A stretch of 64,000 bases of DNA, from the NCBI GenBank assembly GCA_021739765.1, contig JAIPBD010000013.1, forward strand, positions 1-64,000, written 5' to 3'. Positions 43,825-53,606 of the stretch are shown here, one piece after another (within the stretch, counting starts at the first letter, position 1; every line of letters starts with the position of its first letter). The position numbers and the translations under genes were made by a program. Under the pieces are notes generated by a model, which saw only the letters and a list, made by a program, of their open reading frames with translations, ran no database searches and was not told where the DNA came from. The stretch comes from Melioribacteraceae bacterium. Its GTDB lineage: Bacteria > Bacteroidota > Ignavibacteria > Ignavibacteriales > Melioribacteraceae.

Positions 43825-44286
43825 TCAATTTATAGCGGCTACACCCGTTCCTAATTTTTTGAGTAATTGGCCGAGAGTATTTTGCTCATCGTTTGAGAGC
43901 ACCGACATAAGTTTTTTGATGTATTCGGCATGACTTGAAAAGATTTTTGAAAATAACTTATTTCCCTTTGCAGTCAGATGGATTTTAATTGCCCTTCTAT
44001 CATTGGGATCCGAGCTTCTTTTTACAAGATTATTTTTTTCCATATTGTCCAGTACTAAAGTCATATTACCACCTGTGAGCAGCATTTTTTCACAAAGCTT
44101 CCCAATTGTCATTGGTCCAAGGTGAGCGAGCACATCAATTACACCAAACTGTGTAACAGTTAAATTATATGTGCGAATATTCTCCGTAGTTTTTTTATCA
44201 AATGATGCAAAGGATCTCGCCAATTTTATCCAAGTATTTAACGCAAGACTTACGTCCGGCGGATATTTATCGATTTTGCTCATCAT
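43825..44286 (-). CDS. MarR-family transcription regulator
   Basis: Protein of 153 residues from ATG 44286 (or 44283), with AAAGGTG just upstream. A much longer frame to 44556 is open, but its extra 90 residues look random. The winged helix is typical: 'LTVTQFGVIDVLAHLGPMTIGKLCEKMLLTGGNMTLVLDNMEKNNLVKRSSDPNDRRAIKIHLTAKG' region, with the DRR wing motif. It probably represses its own gene or a neighbour in response to a ligand. The 78-base gap to the TlpA-like gene suggests independent transcription. Confidence 0.92.
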   Translation of the reverse strand: MMSKIDKYPPDVSLALNTWIKLARSFASFDKKTTENIRTYNLTVTQFGVIDVLAHLGPMTIGKLCEKMLLTGGNMTLVLDNMEKNNLVKRSSDPNDRRAIKIHLTAKGNKLFSKIFSSHAEYIKKLMSVLSNDEQNTLGQLLKKLGTGVAAIN

Positions 44287-44802
44287 GGCACCTTTATTAT
44301 TGATAATTAAATATATATTAGATAAATGAATACTATAAATCAACGTTAATAGGAGTTCATGTCCATTTATTTTAAAATAATAAGAAAAGGAACTAAATTT
44401 GTCAATTAATCTATAAGGATAAAATTGGAATTTCCGATTTTTGAAATTAGAGTCTACAAATGAAACTGTATCCATCTTACGAAGACTGATAAACTTCGTC
44501 ACATCAGCGGGAAGAATGTCACCATTATTTTTAATTATATTTTTCAAGTTCAGCATTCTCTGAATTACAAGTCGAAAAATTGAAGGGAAATTATGATGCT
44601 CGATAATTATTGAATACGTAAAAGTTGCTGAAGCCGGAACTTAAAGCGCCTGGTTGTTTTTATAAGGATTGGAACTTCTTGATAGGTTTTGTAGATTTTC
44701 CCCCGGTAATTGTTGAGATAAAAGGTTGGCCTGTTACGAAATTTATCAGTTATTTGAAAAATTGCATATATAGTGAATTCAGATGCTGTTGCACGTAAAG
44801 CA

Positions 44803-44823
44803 TCACAAATTCGATTTTTGTGA
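44803..44823. promoter_or_regulatory. Inverted repeat in a 600-base geneless stretch
   Basis: TCACAAA (44803-44809) and TTTGTGA (44817-44823) are perfect inverted half-sites 7 bases apart, 68 bases upstream of the TPR gene start. It is a candidate operator, possibly for the nearby MarR protein. Otherwise nothing was recognised in 44287-44890. Confidence 0.35.
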
Positions 44824-44890
44824 CACTTTTAGGAACCAAGTCAGCATTTATAGTAAAAATTAATACCGGATCTATATTTTGAAGGATCGA

Positions 44891-46072
44891 ATGAACGCCA
44901 TAAATATTAAAATGAATTGTAAAAATTATAAACTGACTCTTGCTATTTATTTATTTGTACTTTTTAGCAGCGTGAGTTTTGCGCAAGACGCACGATTTGA
45001 CTCACTACTCTTTAAAGGTATGGATCAGATTTATGGTATTGAGTTTGAAGCAGCCCAAAAAACCTTCGATCGTGTAAAAAAGGAATATCCAAACCATCCT
45101 GCCGGATTATTTTTTGAATCGGGAATTACATGGTGGAAAATATTACTTGATTTAAATAACGAAGAATTGGATGACCTGTTCTATGATCAAATTGATGAAA
45201 CAATTGACTTTTGTGATGAAATTTTAGATTCAGACCCGATGAACGAGGATGCTTTATTCTTCAAAGGCGGCTCGTTGGGATTTAGAGGAAGACTGCTCGC
45301 GATTAGGGAAGAGTGGCTTAGCGCGGCACTTGACGGGAAAGATGCGCTGCCTTTAATTCACAACGCGAGAAGTGTCAATCCGGATAATCCGGATCTGCAA
45401 TTAGGATTCGGCATCTATAATTATTATACGGCTGTAATTCCAACCGAATTCCCGATGGTAAAACCGTTTCTTTGGTTTCTTCCCCCGGGAGATAAAGAAC
45501 TCGGATTAAAACAAATTGAAAATGTTGCTTTTAACGGGAAATACGCGAAATACGAATCAATGTATTTTTTAGCCGGTGTGCTTGATCGACATGAGAAGGA
45601 TTATGACGGTTCACTAAAGTTTACCAAACTATTATTAGAAAAATTTCCGAATAACCCCAGATTTGAAAGTTTGTACGCGCGTGTGTTTATTAGGAAAAAT
45701 GACTGGGAATCGGGTGTTAAACACTTTAGAGTGATTTTGGAAAAATGCAATGCTCAACAAACTGGGTATATAAATAAATACAAGAGGGAAGCTTTATACT
45801 ACGTTGGAGTTTATGAGAAAAATCATTATCAAAGAGAAAAAACTGTAAAATACCTTGAGGAATGCTTAAAACTTTCGCTTCAATTAGAAGAAGACAGGGA
45901 AGAAGAGAGCGGATTTACCATTAATTGTGTATTGTATTTAGGAATGATGTACGATGCTAACGGCGAAAGAGAAAAAGCGATTAGAAATTACGAGCAAGTA
46001 CTTGACTATAATGAACATGGAAATTCGCACATTCTGGCAGAGAAATATCTAAAGGAACCATATCAATTTTAA
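44891..46072 (+). CDS. Exported TPR-repeat protein
   Basis: Protein of 393 residues from ATG 44891, which has GAAGGA just upstream; a TTG start at 44879 is possible. Signal peptide with core 'LTLAIYLFVLFSSVSFAQ'. The mature protein is helical with TPR-like units, e.g. 'DSLLFKGMDQIYGIEFEAAQKTFDRV' at the start and 'YLGMMYDANGEREKAIRNYEQVLDY' at the end. It is probably a periplasmic scaffold; no partner is obvious. It is convergent with the PorQ-like gene with no gap. Confidence 0.8.
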   Translation: MNAINIKMNCKNYKLTLAIYLFVLFSSVSFAQDARFDSLLFKGMDQIYGIEFEAAQKTFDRVKKEYPNHPAGLFFESGITWWKILLDLNNEELDDLFYDQIDETIDFCDEILDSDPMNEDALFFKGGSLGFRGRLLAIREEWLSAALDGKDALPLIHNARSVNPDNPDLQLGFGIYNYYTAVIPTEFPMVKPFLWFLPPGDKELGLKQIENVAFNGKYAKYESMYFLAGVLDRHEKDYDGSLKFTKLLLEKFPNNPRFESLYARVFIRKNDWESGVKHFRVILEKCNAQQTGYINKYKREALYYVGVYEKNHYQREKTVKYLEECLKLSLQLEEDREEESGFTINCVLYLGMMYDANGEREKAIRNYEQVLDYNEHGNSHILAEKYLKEPYQF

Positions 46073-47002
46073 TCAGAGGGAAGTTGAGAGACCGAACCGG
46101 TGAAGTGCGCCGATTGATCCTAAAGACGAATAAGCATAATCAACAACATATTCGCTAACAGCAAATCCAACACCAAAACTTATTCCGGAAAGTCCGGTTG
46201 AAGAACCGATTTTTAATTCTTTCCGTTTTTCGTTGTCATAACCAATTCTAATATTAAACGAAGTACCGAGTTTAATTTCCGTTCCAAAAGTGAAATTTTG
46301 AAATCTATCGCCAAAAGAATCTGCGGATTCATTCAGTTTATTAAGCGATAAAAATAGTTTGAATGGAGTTCGAGTAAGTTTTTTTGAGACCCCGACTCTC
46401 ACATCCAGCGGAAGGCTTTCCGAAGTTCCCGCATAAGTAGAAAGCTGCGAACCAATATTTAGAGCCGAGAATCCAAAATACAAATCGAATTCGGGCATTG
46501 CATAGCTTAAACCTAAATCGAAAGCGAGACCGGTTGAAGAATAATCTGCTATCCCGGAATAAATAAACTTGATGTTCGCGCCATAATAAAAATTCTGATC
46601 GAGCTCATTTGAATATCCGACTGTCATCAATAGATCCGAAGCACCAAACTCTCCCAGCTTGGTTCCAAATTCATCCGCTTCGGTGAATGAGCCGTAATTT
46701 GTATAAGTAACGGCTGCTGCAAATCGTCCCAAACCTTCAATTTCTTGGGAATAAACCGCTCCCATAAAATTGATATCTAACAGGTGATTAAGATAAGAAA
46801 CCGAAATAGGTCTTTCACTTAAATAAGAAATGCCGGCGGGATTATATAAAATCACATTTGGATCATCGTTGGTAGAAACAAAACTGCCTGCAAGTGCGGC
46901 TGCCCTCGGACTCAAATCCAACTTCAAAAATTCATAAATTGATTGGGCATTTAAGCTGGTGCTTAATAGAAATAACAGAATGTAGTAATTAATTTTTTTC
47001 AT
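46073..47002 (-). CDS. PorV/PorQ family outer-membrane barrel
   Basis: Protein of 309 residues with a signal peptide ending 'SLNAQ'. 'YEFLKLDLSPRAAALAGSFVSTNDDPNVILYNPAGIS' (positions 23-60) is the conserved N-terminal plug region of PorV/PorQ proteins, and the rest forms FadL-like barrel strands ending near 'HRFGLSTSL'. PorQ-type proteins belong to the type IX secretion apparatus of Bacteroidota. This supports the idea that the FlgD-tailed metalloprotease at 51948 is a T9SS client. Confidence 0.8.
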   Translation of the reverse strand: MKKINYYILLFLLSTSLNAQSIYEFLKLDLSPRAAALAGSFVSTNDDPNVILYNPAGISYLSERPISVSYLNHLLDINFMGAVYSQEIEGLGRFAAAVTYTNYGSFTEADEFGTKLGEFGASDLLMTVGYSNELDQNFYYGANIKFIYSGIADYSSTGLAFDLGLSYAMPEFDLYFGFSALNIGSQLSTYAGTSESLPLDVRVGVSKKLTRTPFKLFLSLNKLNESADSFGDRFQNFTFGTEIKLGTSFNIRIGYDNEKRKELKIGSSTGLSGISFGVGFAVSEYVVDYAYSSLGSIGALHRFGLSTSL

Positions 47003-47168
47003 AAATCAATGTAAATTTCAACTGTGATATTAAATATTTGTCACTGGAAAGGCAAGGCAAATCAAAACCATTACCAAGTTAGGAACTTAACCCGAGCAAG
47101 CCATGTTAAAATTCCAATATTGATTAAACATTTTGTAATTTTATAAATTCATTCGACGGGAGCAATAG

Positions 47169-48011
47169 ATGAACTCAGTTAAAACTGTGTTTTTAATGAC
47201 AGTTATGATGGTTTTATTTCTTTTGGTTGGCCAGTTTCTTGGTGGTCAAACAGGATTAATAATAGCTTTCATTTTTTCCATCGCTCTAAATTTTAGCAGT
47301 TATTGGTTCTCCGATAAAATCGTTTTGAAAATGTACAAAGCGGTTGAAGTCGATCGATCAAAATTTCCTGGATTGTATGATTCCGTTGAAAAATTGACCA
47401 AGAATGCCGGACTACCGATGCCCAAAGTTTATGTTATGGATAATCCCACTCCAAATGCCTTCGCAACCGGAAGGAATCCCCAAAACAGTGCCGTCGCGGT
47501 TACAACGGGAATTTTGAAGGTATTAAATAAAGCTGAAATGGAAGGTGTAATTGCGCATGAATTGGCTCATATCAAAAATCGAGACATTTTAATCAGTTCG
47601 ATTACAGCTACTTTAGTCGGAACAATAACGTTTGTTGCGCGTATGGCCGGTTGGGCGATGATGTTTGGCGGTAGAGATGAAGATGGAGATGGAATTGAGG
47701 GATTAGTTTTGCTGATCCTTTCACCTATCGTTGCCGTACTTTTACAACTTGCGATTTCAAGATCAAGAGAATATGGAGCTGACGCCGGCGGAGCGGCAAT
47801 TTCCGGAAGCCCCCTTTCGCTCGCTTCAGCTTTAAATAAGTTATCGCTCGCGAGTCAGCAAATTCCGATGAGGAACGCTGAAACATCTTCCGCTCATATG
47901 TTTATCGTTAATCCTTTGAGTGGAAAGTCACTTTCAAAATTGTTCTCGACGCATCCTCCGATGGAAGAAAGAATTAAAAGACTTCAAGAAATTGAGAACG
48001 GTAAAAGGTAG
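47169..48011 (+). CDS. htpX: HtpX-type membrane zinc metalloprotease
   Basis: Protein of 280 residues. Zinc motif HELAH at residues 130-134 ('VIAHELAHIKNRD') and third ligand Glu201 in 'SREYGADAGG'. N-terminal membrane helices at about 5-22 and 28-45; two more between 145 and 198. This is the HtpX layout of an M48 protease that degrades damaged membrane proteins. It starts after CGGGAG. The following gene begins six bases later. Confidence 0.95.
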   Translation: MNSVKTVFLMTVMMVLFLLVGQFLGGQTGLIIAFIFSIALNFSSYWFSDKIVLKMYKAVEVDRSKFPGLYDSVEKLTKNAGLPMPKVYVMDNPTPNAFATGRNPQNSAVAVTTGILKVLNKAEMEGVIAHELAHIKNRDILISSITATLVGTITFVARMAGWAMMFGGRDEDGDGIEGLVLLILSPIVAVLLQLAISRSREYGADAGGAAISGSPLSLASALNKLSLASQQIPMRNAETSSAHMFIVNPLSGKSLSKLFSTHPPMEERIKRLQEIENGKR

Positions 48012-48016
48012 TTGAT

Positions 48017-48604
48017 TTGAAAATTTATTTCGGTTATGCGGTTTGTATAATTTTATTTTCTTCATTTTTTTTGAATGCTCAGGAAAAAAACAATTTTGAA
48101 CTTATTGGAGATTTAATAACTCAATCGATCGAAAAAATTGAACTGAAATCTGATGAGGTAAATCTAAATCTAATTATATCTGAAGGATTCGAACCGCTTC
48201 AAAACCGGATCTACTCAGCGTTTAAAGATAAATTTTCAGCTGTGAGCGTAAAAAAATCTGATCAATCTTTGATTAATTATTCGATTAACAGCATCAATGT
48301 TGAGTATGGGGAAACATTTAAAGATGGGTTTTTCGGGGATATTTTTGCAGAACGAAAAATTGAAATCTCCGGTAACTATTCCATTATTGAAAACTCAAAA
48401 TTAGTTGAAACAAAAGATTTTTTGGAGAGTATAGAAGACACCGTAAATTTTGGAAACTTGAAATCGATAGAAAATTATTCACTCCCTTTCACGCAAGGGG
48501 AGAAACCCAATGAACCTTTTTTATCTGGATTAACGGAACCGGCAATTGCGATTGGTACCGCGATTGTAACTGTGGTTCTATTTTTTACAGTCAGGAGTAA
48601 CTGA
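48017..48604 (+). CDS. Exported protein with C-terminal anchor, unknown
   Basis: Protein of 195 residues from a TTG start. Signal peptide ends 'FFLNAQ'. The body is mixed alpha/beta, and a second hydrophobic helix lies at the very end (about 172-192, 'EPAIAIGTAIVTVVLFFTV'), so it may be anchored at both ends. It follows htpX by five bases and is probably co-transcribed with it. No family is recognised. Confidence 0.6.
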   Translation: MKIYFGYAVCIILFSSFFLNAQEKNNFELIGDLITQSIEKIELKSDEVNLNLIISEGFEPLQNRIYSAFKDKFSAVSVKKSDQSLINYSINSINVEYGETFKDGFFGDIFAERKIEISGNYSIIENSKLVETKDFLESIEDTVNFGNLKSIENYSLPFTQGEKPNEPFLSGLTEPAIAIGTAIVTVVLFFTVRSN

Positions 48605-48667
48605 TTTTATTATTTCTTTAAATCATTATTCCTATTTTTGTTAGCTAAATCAAAACCGGAGATTGAA

Positions 48668-49411
48668 TTGTTATTTAAGAAATTTTTATTGTTGATTGTT
48701 CTCGTGACCTTAGCCGCTTGTTCCGGCGCAAAAGATACTACGGTGATGACACCAAAAGAACACTTCGACTATGCATTGGAAATATATACAGATGAAGATT
48801 ATCAACAAGCATTAACAGAATTCCAAACTATATTATTGCAATATCCCGGAAGTTCTGTTAACGATGATGCCCAGTATTATTTGGGGATGACCTATTTTAA
48901 CCGCGATCAATTTTTGCTTGCCGCTTACGAATACAGCAAATTGATAACCAACATTCCAGCGAGCCCTTTTGTACCAATGGCTCAATTTCAACTCGCTGAA
49001 TCTTATTACCAACTTTCACCGCCTGCTCCTTTAGAGCAAAGCTATTCGATAAAAGCGATCGAAGAATTTCAAGCGTTTATTGATTTTTTCCCGATGAACC
49101 CAAAAGTTGAAGAATCGGAAAAGAAAATTGCTGAGTTGAATGAAAAACTCGCTGAAAAACAGTATAACAATGCTGTAATTTATGGCAAGATGGAATACAC
49201 AAAGGCCGCGATTCAATATTATACGGATGTCGTGAATAATTATCACGATACAAAGTATGCGCCGCTTGCTCTTCAGAACAAAATTGAATTGTTGGTTCAG
49301 CGTGAGCAGAGCCGGGAAGCTTTGGAGAGTATCGCAATTTTTTATAACAGATATCCAAATCACCCTGACTTATCAAAAGTTAAAGAGATTGAAGAGAGTC
49401 TGATCAATTGA
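48668..49411 (+). CDS. bamD: BamD-like outer-membrane assembly lipoprotein
   Basis: Protein of 247 residues from a TTG at 48668 with a CCGGAG site; an earlier TTG at 48638 is weaker. Lipobox 'LAAC'. The mature part has five TPR-like units ('HFDYALEIYTDEDYQQALTEFQTILLQYPGS' opening), the layout of BamD. BamD works with BamA to insert beta-barrel proteins. The stop overlaps the start of the thioesterase gene. Confidence 0.9.
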   Translation: MLFKKFLLLIVLVTLAACSGAKDTTVMTPKEHFDYALEIYTDEDYQQALTEFQTILLQYPGSSVNDDAQYYLGMTYFNRDQFLLAAYEYSKLITNIPASPFVPMAQFQLAESYYQLSPPAPLEQSYSIKAIEEFQAFIDFFPMNPKVEESEKKIAELNEKLAEKQYNNAVIYGKMEYTKAAIQYYTDVVNNYHDTKYAPLALQNKIELLVQREQSREALESIAIFYNRYPNHPDLSKVKEIEESLIN

Positions 49412-49890
49412 CGGATTCGACCAGAAGTAAATTTGTTTCCGAATCTATTGTTACCATGACCGAGCTGGTGCTTCCACACCATACAAATCAACTTTCGAAT
49501 TTGCTTGGCGGGCAGTTAATGCATTGGATTGATATTTGCGCCGCACTCGCTGCAGCAAAACATTCAAATCGGGTTTGTGTTACTGCCTCGGTTGATCATA
49601 TCGATTTTCATCATCCGATTAAACTTGGCGATGTTGTTACTCTTACCGCATCAGTTAACCGCGCTTTTACAACATCAATGGAAGTTGGCGTTAAAGTTTT
49701 TTCCGAAAATTATCGTTTAGGTACAAAAACTCATACAAATACTGCATATCTTACATTTGTTAGTGTTGATGATGAAGTAAAACCAACTTCGACATTTGAA
49801 ATTATCCCAAAGACCGATGAAGAAAAAAGAAGGTTTGATGAAGCACTTAAAAGAAGGCAGGATAGACTTAAACTTCGCTCTTCGGATTAG
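49408..49890 (+). CDS. Hotdog-fold acyl-CoA thioesterase
   Basis: Protein of 160 residues from a TTG start overlapping the BamD stop. 'LLGGQLMHWIDICAALAAAKHSNRVCVTASVDHIDFHHPIKLGD' is the typical acyl-CoA hydrolase core (YciA/BACH type), with the Asp of 'WID' as likely catalytic residue. It hydrolyses acyl-CoA thioesters. Its 3' end overlaps the FG-GAP gene, so the cluster from bamD to ccmB is probably one operon. Confidence 0.9.
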   Translation: MTDSTRSKFVSESIVTMTELVLPHHTNQLSNLLGGQLMHWIDICAALAAAKHSNRVCVTASVDHIDFHHPIKLGDVVTLTASVNRAFTTSMEVGVKVFSENYRLGTKTHTNTAYLTFVSVDDEVKPTSTFEIIPKTDEEKRRFDEALKRRQDRLKLRSSD

Positions 49891-51955
49891 TCTGTTTTTT
49901 CTGCTAATTTATTCATCATCATTATCCCAAATAAATACAAACGGGTTTATTGATTTACAAGAATTTTCCACTCTCCGTCCTCAATCCAAAATATTAAAAC
50001 TTGATTTTAACAATGACGGCATTTTCGATATCCTTCTATACAACGAATTTGCCAAGGGCGTTTCTATTCTTAAAGGTGTTGAGGAAGGTTTTGATTCAGC
50101 TATCAATAAGTTTTTTTTCTACCCGTTAACTCAAATTAAAAAGCTTCATTCGGATAGTTCGCTGGGTGACTTTTACATATTTATTTCAAGGTCGCTTCGA
50201 TTGGCGGGGCTTGTTACAATTACACCTTACGGAACACTTCAACTGATGACCCGCAAAAATCTGAATTCATATCCGTCAAAAATAGAAATAGTTGATTTAG
50301 ATAATGACGGAATTAATGAAGCGCTTGTTTTCGGAAGTAACTATGAAGGAATCACAATTCTATCGCGAAATGGTTTTTCGTTAGATGTGAAAAAATATGT
50401 CGATACCGGAATATTTCCTTTTGTGCTCAATATTGATTTTGATTACGATGGTTTAAATGATATTGTCGCGTATAATTTATTAAAAAGTGAAATCGATTTT
50501 TTTTACAATTCGAATAACGGTGAAATTGAACTGGAAAGGTCGATTCCGCTTTTAGATTATCCTCATCACATGATAACAACTGATTTTAACAACGATGGAT
50601 TTGTGGATATTCTTTACGCTCACAAACTCGGCATTACGGCACTGCATGGGGATTCGGTCTCGAGTTTTAGCAAAAGTTCATCTCTTTTAAATTATGAAGG
50701 GATTACAAACTTTGTTTTGGAAGATCTGAACTACGACCTGTTAAAAGACATTTCATTTTTAGCCGGTGATGGTCAATATTTTGCTCCGCTGTCAGAAGAT
50801 TTATCGCCGGTGGCCCCGATTAAAATGATAAACGATAGTTCGTTAACGGATCTTGAATTAATGAACGGGACCGGGTATCGGAGCTTAATTATAATATCCC
50901 AAAACAGAAAACTTTATGAACTAAGCAAATTCAATCCGGATTCAGAAAAAAGTTTGAAGTTGCCGTGGAGCAGCTCAACATATTCGATACACGATTACAA
51001 CCGCGACGGAATGCCTGATATATCATTTTTAAATTCGAATAACAATAATTTTGGAATTTTAATTAATTCAACCAAAACTCCGGTGATGTTGTACGAACAT
51101 CAAGATCAAACAAGTTACCAATACATTATTCCGCAATATGTAGGTGGAAATGAATATTTGATTTTGGCTTATAACAGTGGTGCCGATGATTTTGAACTTA
51201 TTCGTTTTAATTATTCCGATGGCACATTTCTTTCACAAAACTATTATACCGAATATCCGATAGTGGATATAAAACTGCAGGATTATTTTCTGGATAACCA
51301 GTATGTTATTTCTTCAATTTTAGCCAAAGAAGATTCTCTTTTCTTACAATCCTATTATCTGGAAAATGGAGAAATGGTATCCGACCAACTAAATTACATC
51401 TCTTCAGATACCAGTTCGGTTCTTCTTGATGTTGATATTTCAGCCAATGTTTATGTAGCCGATGTTCATTCCGATTCACTGAATCTATCGATCTATAATT
51501 TCGAAATCGGCTTTTACAGCATTGATGAAATCAATAAGGAATTGCCAAAAAAAGTAAAGGGAAATTTACAAAGGACTTCCATTCTGGAATTTAAAGACGG
51601 TAAGAGCAAATATTTATGGTTGGAATGGAAGAATTTAGATTTACTGTATGATATCGAAAAGAAACGATTTCTTGATCTCAAAAAGGAGAAATCAATTTCC
51701 GGTTTCCTTTTTGAAAACATCTTTAAAAGCGATATTCTAAAATCGTTTGAAAATCTCGTGGTGACTTACAAAAAAACGAAAAACGAATTTGAGGTTTTTT
51801 CGTATTCAAAGGTTAATGGATATAAGAGTAAGACTAAATTCATTGTATCGGATAAGATTGATAACTATTTTGTCGCGCGGTTATTTCAGAATAAACTTTA
51901 CTTGATTTATTTAGATTCACAAAACAAAATTGTTATGAAACGAATAGATGATTAG
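49838..51955 (+). CDS. Exported FG-GAP/VCBS repeat protein
   Basis: Protein of 705 residues from ATG 49838 (AGAAGG four bases upstream); it overlaps the thioesterase end by 53 bases. An ATG at 49796 would be longer. A signal peptide follows ('ISLFFLLIYSSSLSQ'). Repeats of the FG-GAP type carry calcium-binding 'DFNNDGIFDILLY', 'DLDNDGINEALVFG', 'DFDYDGLNDIVAY', 'DFNNDGFVDILYAH' and 'DYNRDGMPDISFLN'. It is probably a surface beta-propeller binding ligands or partners. It overlaps the next gene by eight bases. Confidence 0.8.
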   Translation: MKHLKEGRIDLNFALRISLFFLLIYSSSLSQINTNGFIDLQEFSTLRPQSKILKLDFNNDGIFDILLYNEFAKGVSILKGVEEGFDSAINKFFFYPLTQIKKLHSDSSLGDFYIFISRSLRLAGLVTITPYGTLQLMTRKNLNSYPSKIEIVDLDNDGINEALVFGSNYEGITILSRNGFSLDVKKYVDTGIFPFVLNIDFDYDGLNDIVAYNLLKSEIDFFYNSNNGEIELERSIPLLDYPHHMITTDFNNDGFVDILYAHKLGITALHGDSVSSFSKSSSLLNYEGITNFVLEDLNYDLLKDISFLAGDGQYFAPLSEDLSPVAPIKMINDSSLTDLELMNGTGYRSLIIISQNRKLYELSKFNPDSEKSLKLPWSSSTYSIHDYNRDGMPDISFLNSNNNNFGILINSTKTPVMLYEHQDQTSYQYIIPQYVGGNEYLILAYNSGADDFELIRFNYSDGTFLSQNYYTEYPIVDIKLQDYFLDNQYVISSILAKEDSLFLQSYYLENGEMVSDQLNYISSDTSSVLLDVDISANVYVADVHSDSLNLSIYNFEIGFYSIDEINKELPKKVKGNLQRTSILEFKDGKSKYLWLEWKNLDLLYDIEKKRFLDLKKEKSISGFLFENIFKSDILKSFENLVVTYKKTKNEFEVFSYSKVNGYKSKTKFIVSDKIDNYFVARLFQNKLYLIYLDSQNKIVMKRIDD

Positions 51956-53606
51956 ACGAATATTACTTTTGATGTTTTTGTTCGGGGCGTTAAAAATCAG
52001 CGCTCAAAACTATGATTCGCTTTTTACGGAATTTATGGATTTGAAAGAAAATCAGAACAGTATTGTTTCAACTAAATCCGATTCCAAACCGATAAAATGC
52101 GCTTTCGGAATTCACGCTGAAATCAAACACAATTTTGATAGATTTTCGACAGCTCAGAAAAACCAACTTGCCAAAGTGTTAGGAAGACCTTCTCCTTCGG
52201 AACTGCCTCTCACATTAGATTCACCGATGGGTTTATTCAAATTGCACTATGATACTACAAATGTATTCGATAAACCCGGCTATGATCTAAATGAACTCGC
52301 CGAAGCTTTCGATTCTTCTTACAATTTTCAAATAAATGTAATGGGTTTTGATCCGCCTCCGTCGGATAATGGTTTGGGAGGAGATAATAAAATCGATGTT
52401 TACATTTGGCATTTGGGCGGTGATGTATATGGGTTCACGGAATTTGACGATTCGAACAATCCGAACCAATTTTCAGCATACATTCAAATGGATAACGATT
52501 ACCCCGCAAAGTCATATTATACTTCAGGCATAAATGCCGCCAAAGTTACGGCGGCGCACGAACTTCATCATGTTATTCAAGTCGGTTCGTACGCTTATAA
52601 AAGTGACGATATTTTTTATCACGAGTTAACCTCAACCGCAATGGAAGAATTCGTTTTTGATGAGGTTAATGATTATTACGCTTATATGGGCTCCTACTTT
52701 CGAGAAACAAGATTCCCGTTAACATTATCCGATGGTTACGAATCGGCTGTCTGGAATATTTTTATCAATGAAAAACTTAACAAGGAATTTCACGGACAAA
52801 AGAAAGGGTTCGAATTTATCAAACGTACATGGGAAATTTTACGTGGAGATTACCGCGCAATCGAAGCCATCGCGCTTTCATTTACTGAATTCGGACTAAC
52901 ATTTTCAAACGAGTTTTCAGATTTTGGGGCATGGATGTATTTCACCGGCGCAAGAGCTGATACGGAAAATTATTTTTCGGAAGGAGTCGCTTACCCCTCC
53001 ATCTCGCTTTCAATGGATGATGAATTTATTCCCCCCGCTTCAGCAGCGTTGGCGTTATCAACCAGAGCGATAACTTTAAATTATTTACAGTTTACAAACA
53101 TTGCCGAAGATCCTCTGGATGTTATTATTTGCGTAATATCAAATTCGGATATTGTGGAATCGATTGAACGACCGCTCGGTTTGCTGGATGTTTCATATAC
53201 ACTTTCTCAGTCCGATAATAATTACTTCTCGAAAGTCACTTCCTCCAAGAAGCAGTTTATCTCTGAAGCAAATATTATCAATAACATTCAAGTAACTCCA
53301 TTCAGCAGCGGCTCTTCGGATATTGGCAAAATTGTTTTTCCTCAGCCTTTCAATTATCAGAAACATATTAATTTAATTATTCCTTTGGAAAATTCAGATA
53401 ATTCGGAAGTTGAACTGATTGTTTTTACTCCTTCGATGGATGTTGTTTATAAAAATTTTCATGAAGTTTTTGGCGGGACAAATCCTTTTATAAGATGGGA
53501 CGCTAAAAAAGTAAACGGCGAATATTTACCATCTGGTGTTTATATTTACTCCACCAAATATGATAATTCTGAAACGATTGGGAAATTTGTAATATTTAAT
53601 GACTGA
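51948..53606 (+). CDS. Secreted metalloprotease-like protein with FlgD/T9SS-like C-terminal domain
   Basis: Protein of 552 residues. Signal peptide to about residue 20 ('LKISAQ'). HExxH zinc motif His204-Glu205-Leu-His-His208 ('TAAHELHHVIQ'), with downstream acidic residues in 'HELTSTAMEEF' as possible third ligand, as in MXAN_6640-type putative metalloproteases. The last 85 residues ('LPSGVYIYSTKYDNSETIGKFVIFND' end) form a FlgD-like/T9SS sorting-type beta domain. It is likely exported across the outer membrane and may cleave proteins there. Confidence 0.8.
   Translation: MIRRILLLMFLFGALKISAQNYDSLFTEFMDLKENQNSIVSTKSDSKPIKCAFGIHAEIKHNFDRFSTAQKNQLAKVLGRPSPSELPLTLDSPMGLFKLHYDTTNVFDKPGYDLNELAEAFDSSYNFQINVMGFDPPPSDNGLGGDNKIDVYIWHLGGDVYGFTEFDDSNNPNQFSAYIQMDNDYPAKSYYTSGINAAKVTAAHELHHVIQVGSYAYKSDDIFYHELTSTAMEEFVFDEVNDYYAYMGSYFRETRFPLTLSDGYESAVWNIFINEKLNKEFHGQKKGFEFIKRTWEILRGDYRAIEAIALSFTEFGLTFSNEFSDFGAWMYFTGARADTENYFSEGVAYPSISLSMDDEFIPPASAALALSTRAITLNYLQFTNIAEDPLDVIICVISNSDIVESIERPLGLLDVSYTLSQSDNNYFSKVTSSKKQFISEANIINNIQVTPFSSGSSDIGKIVFPQPFNYQKHINLIIPLENSDNSEVELIVFTPSMDVVYKNFHEVFGGTNPFIRWDAKKVNGEYLPSGVYIYSTKYDNSETIGKFVIFND

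Noticed and set aside
44287-44556. 90-residue N-terminal extension of the MarR protein
   Set aside because: Sequence looks random, and ATG 44286 has an SD and gives the normal family length.
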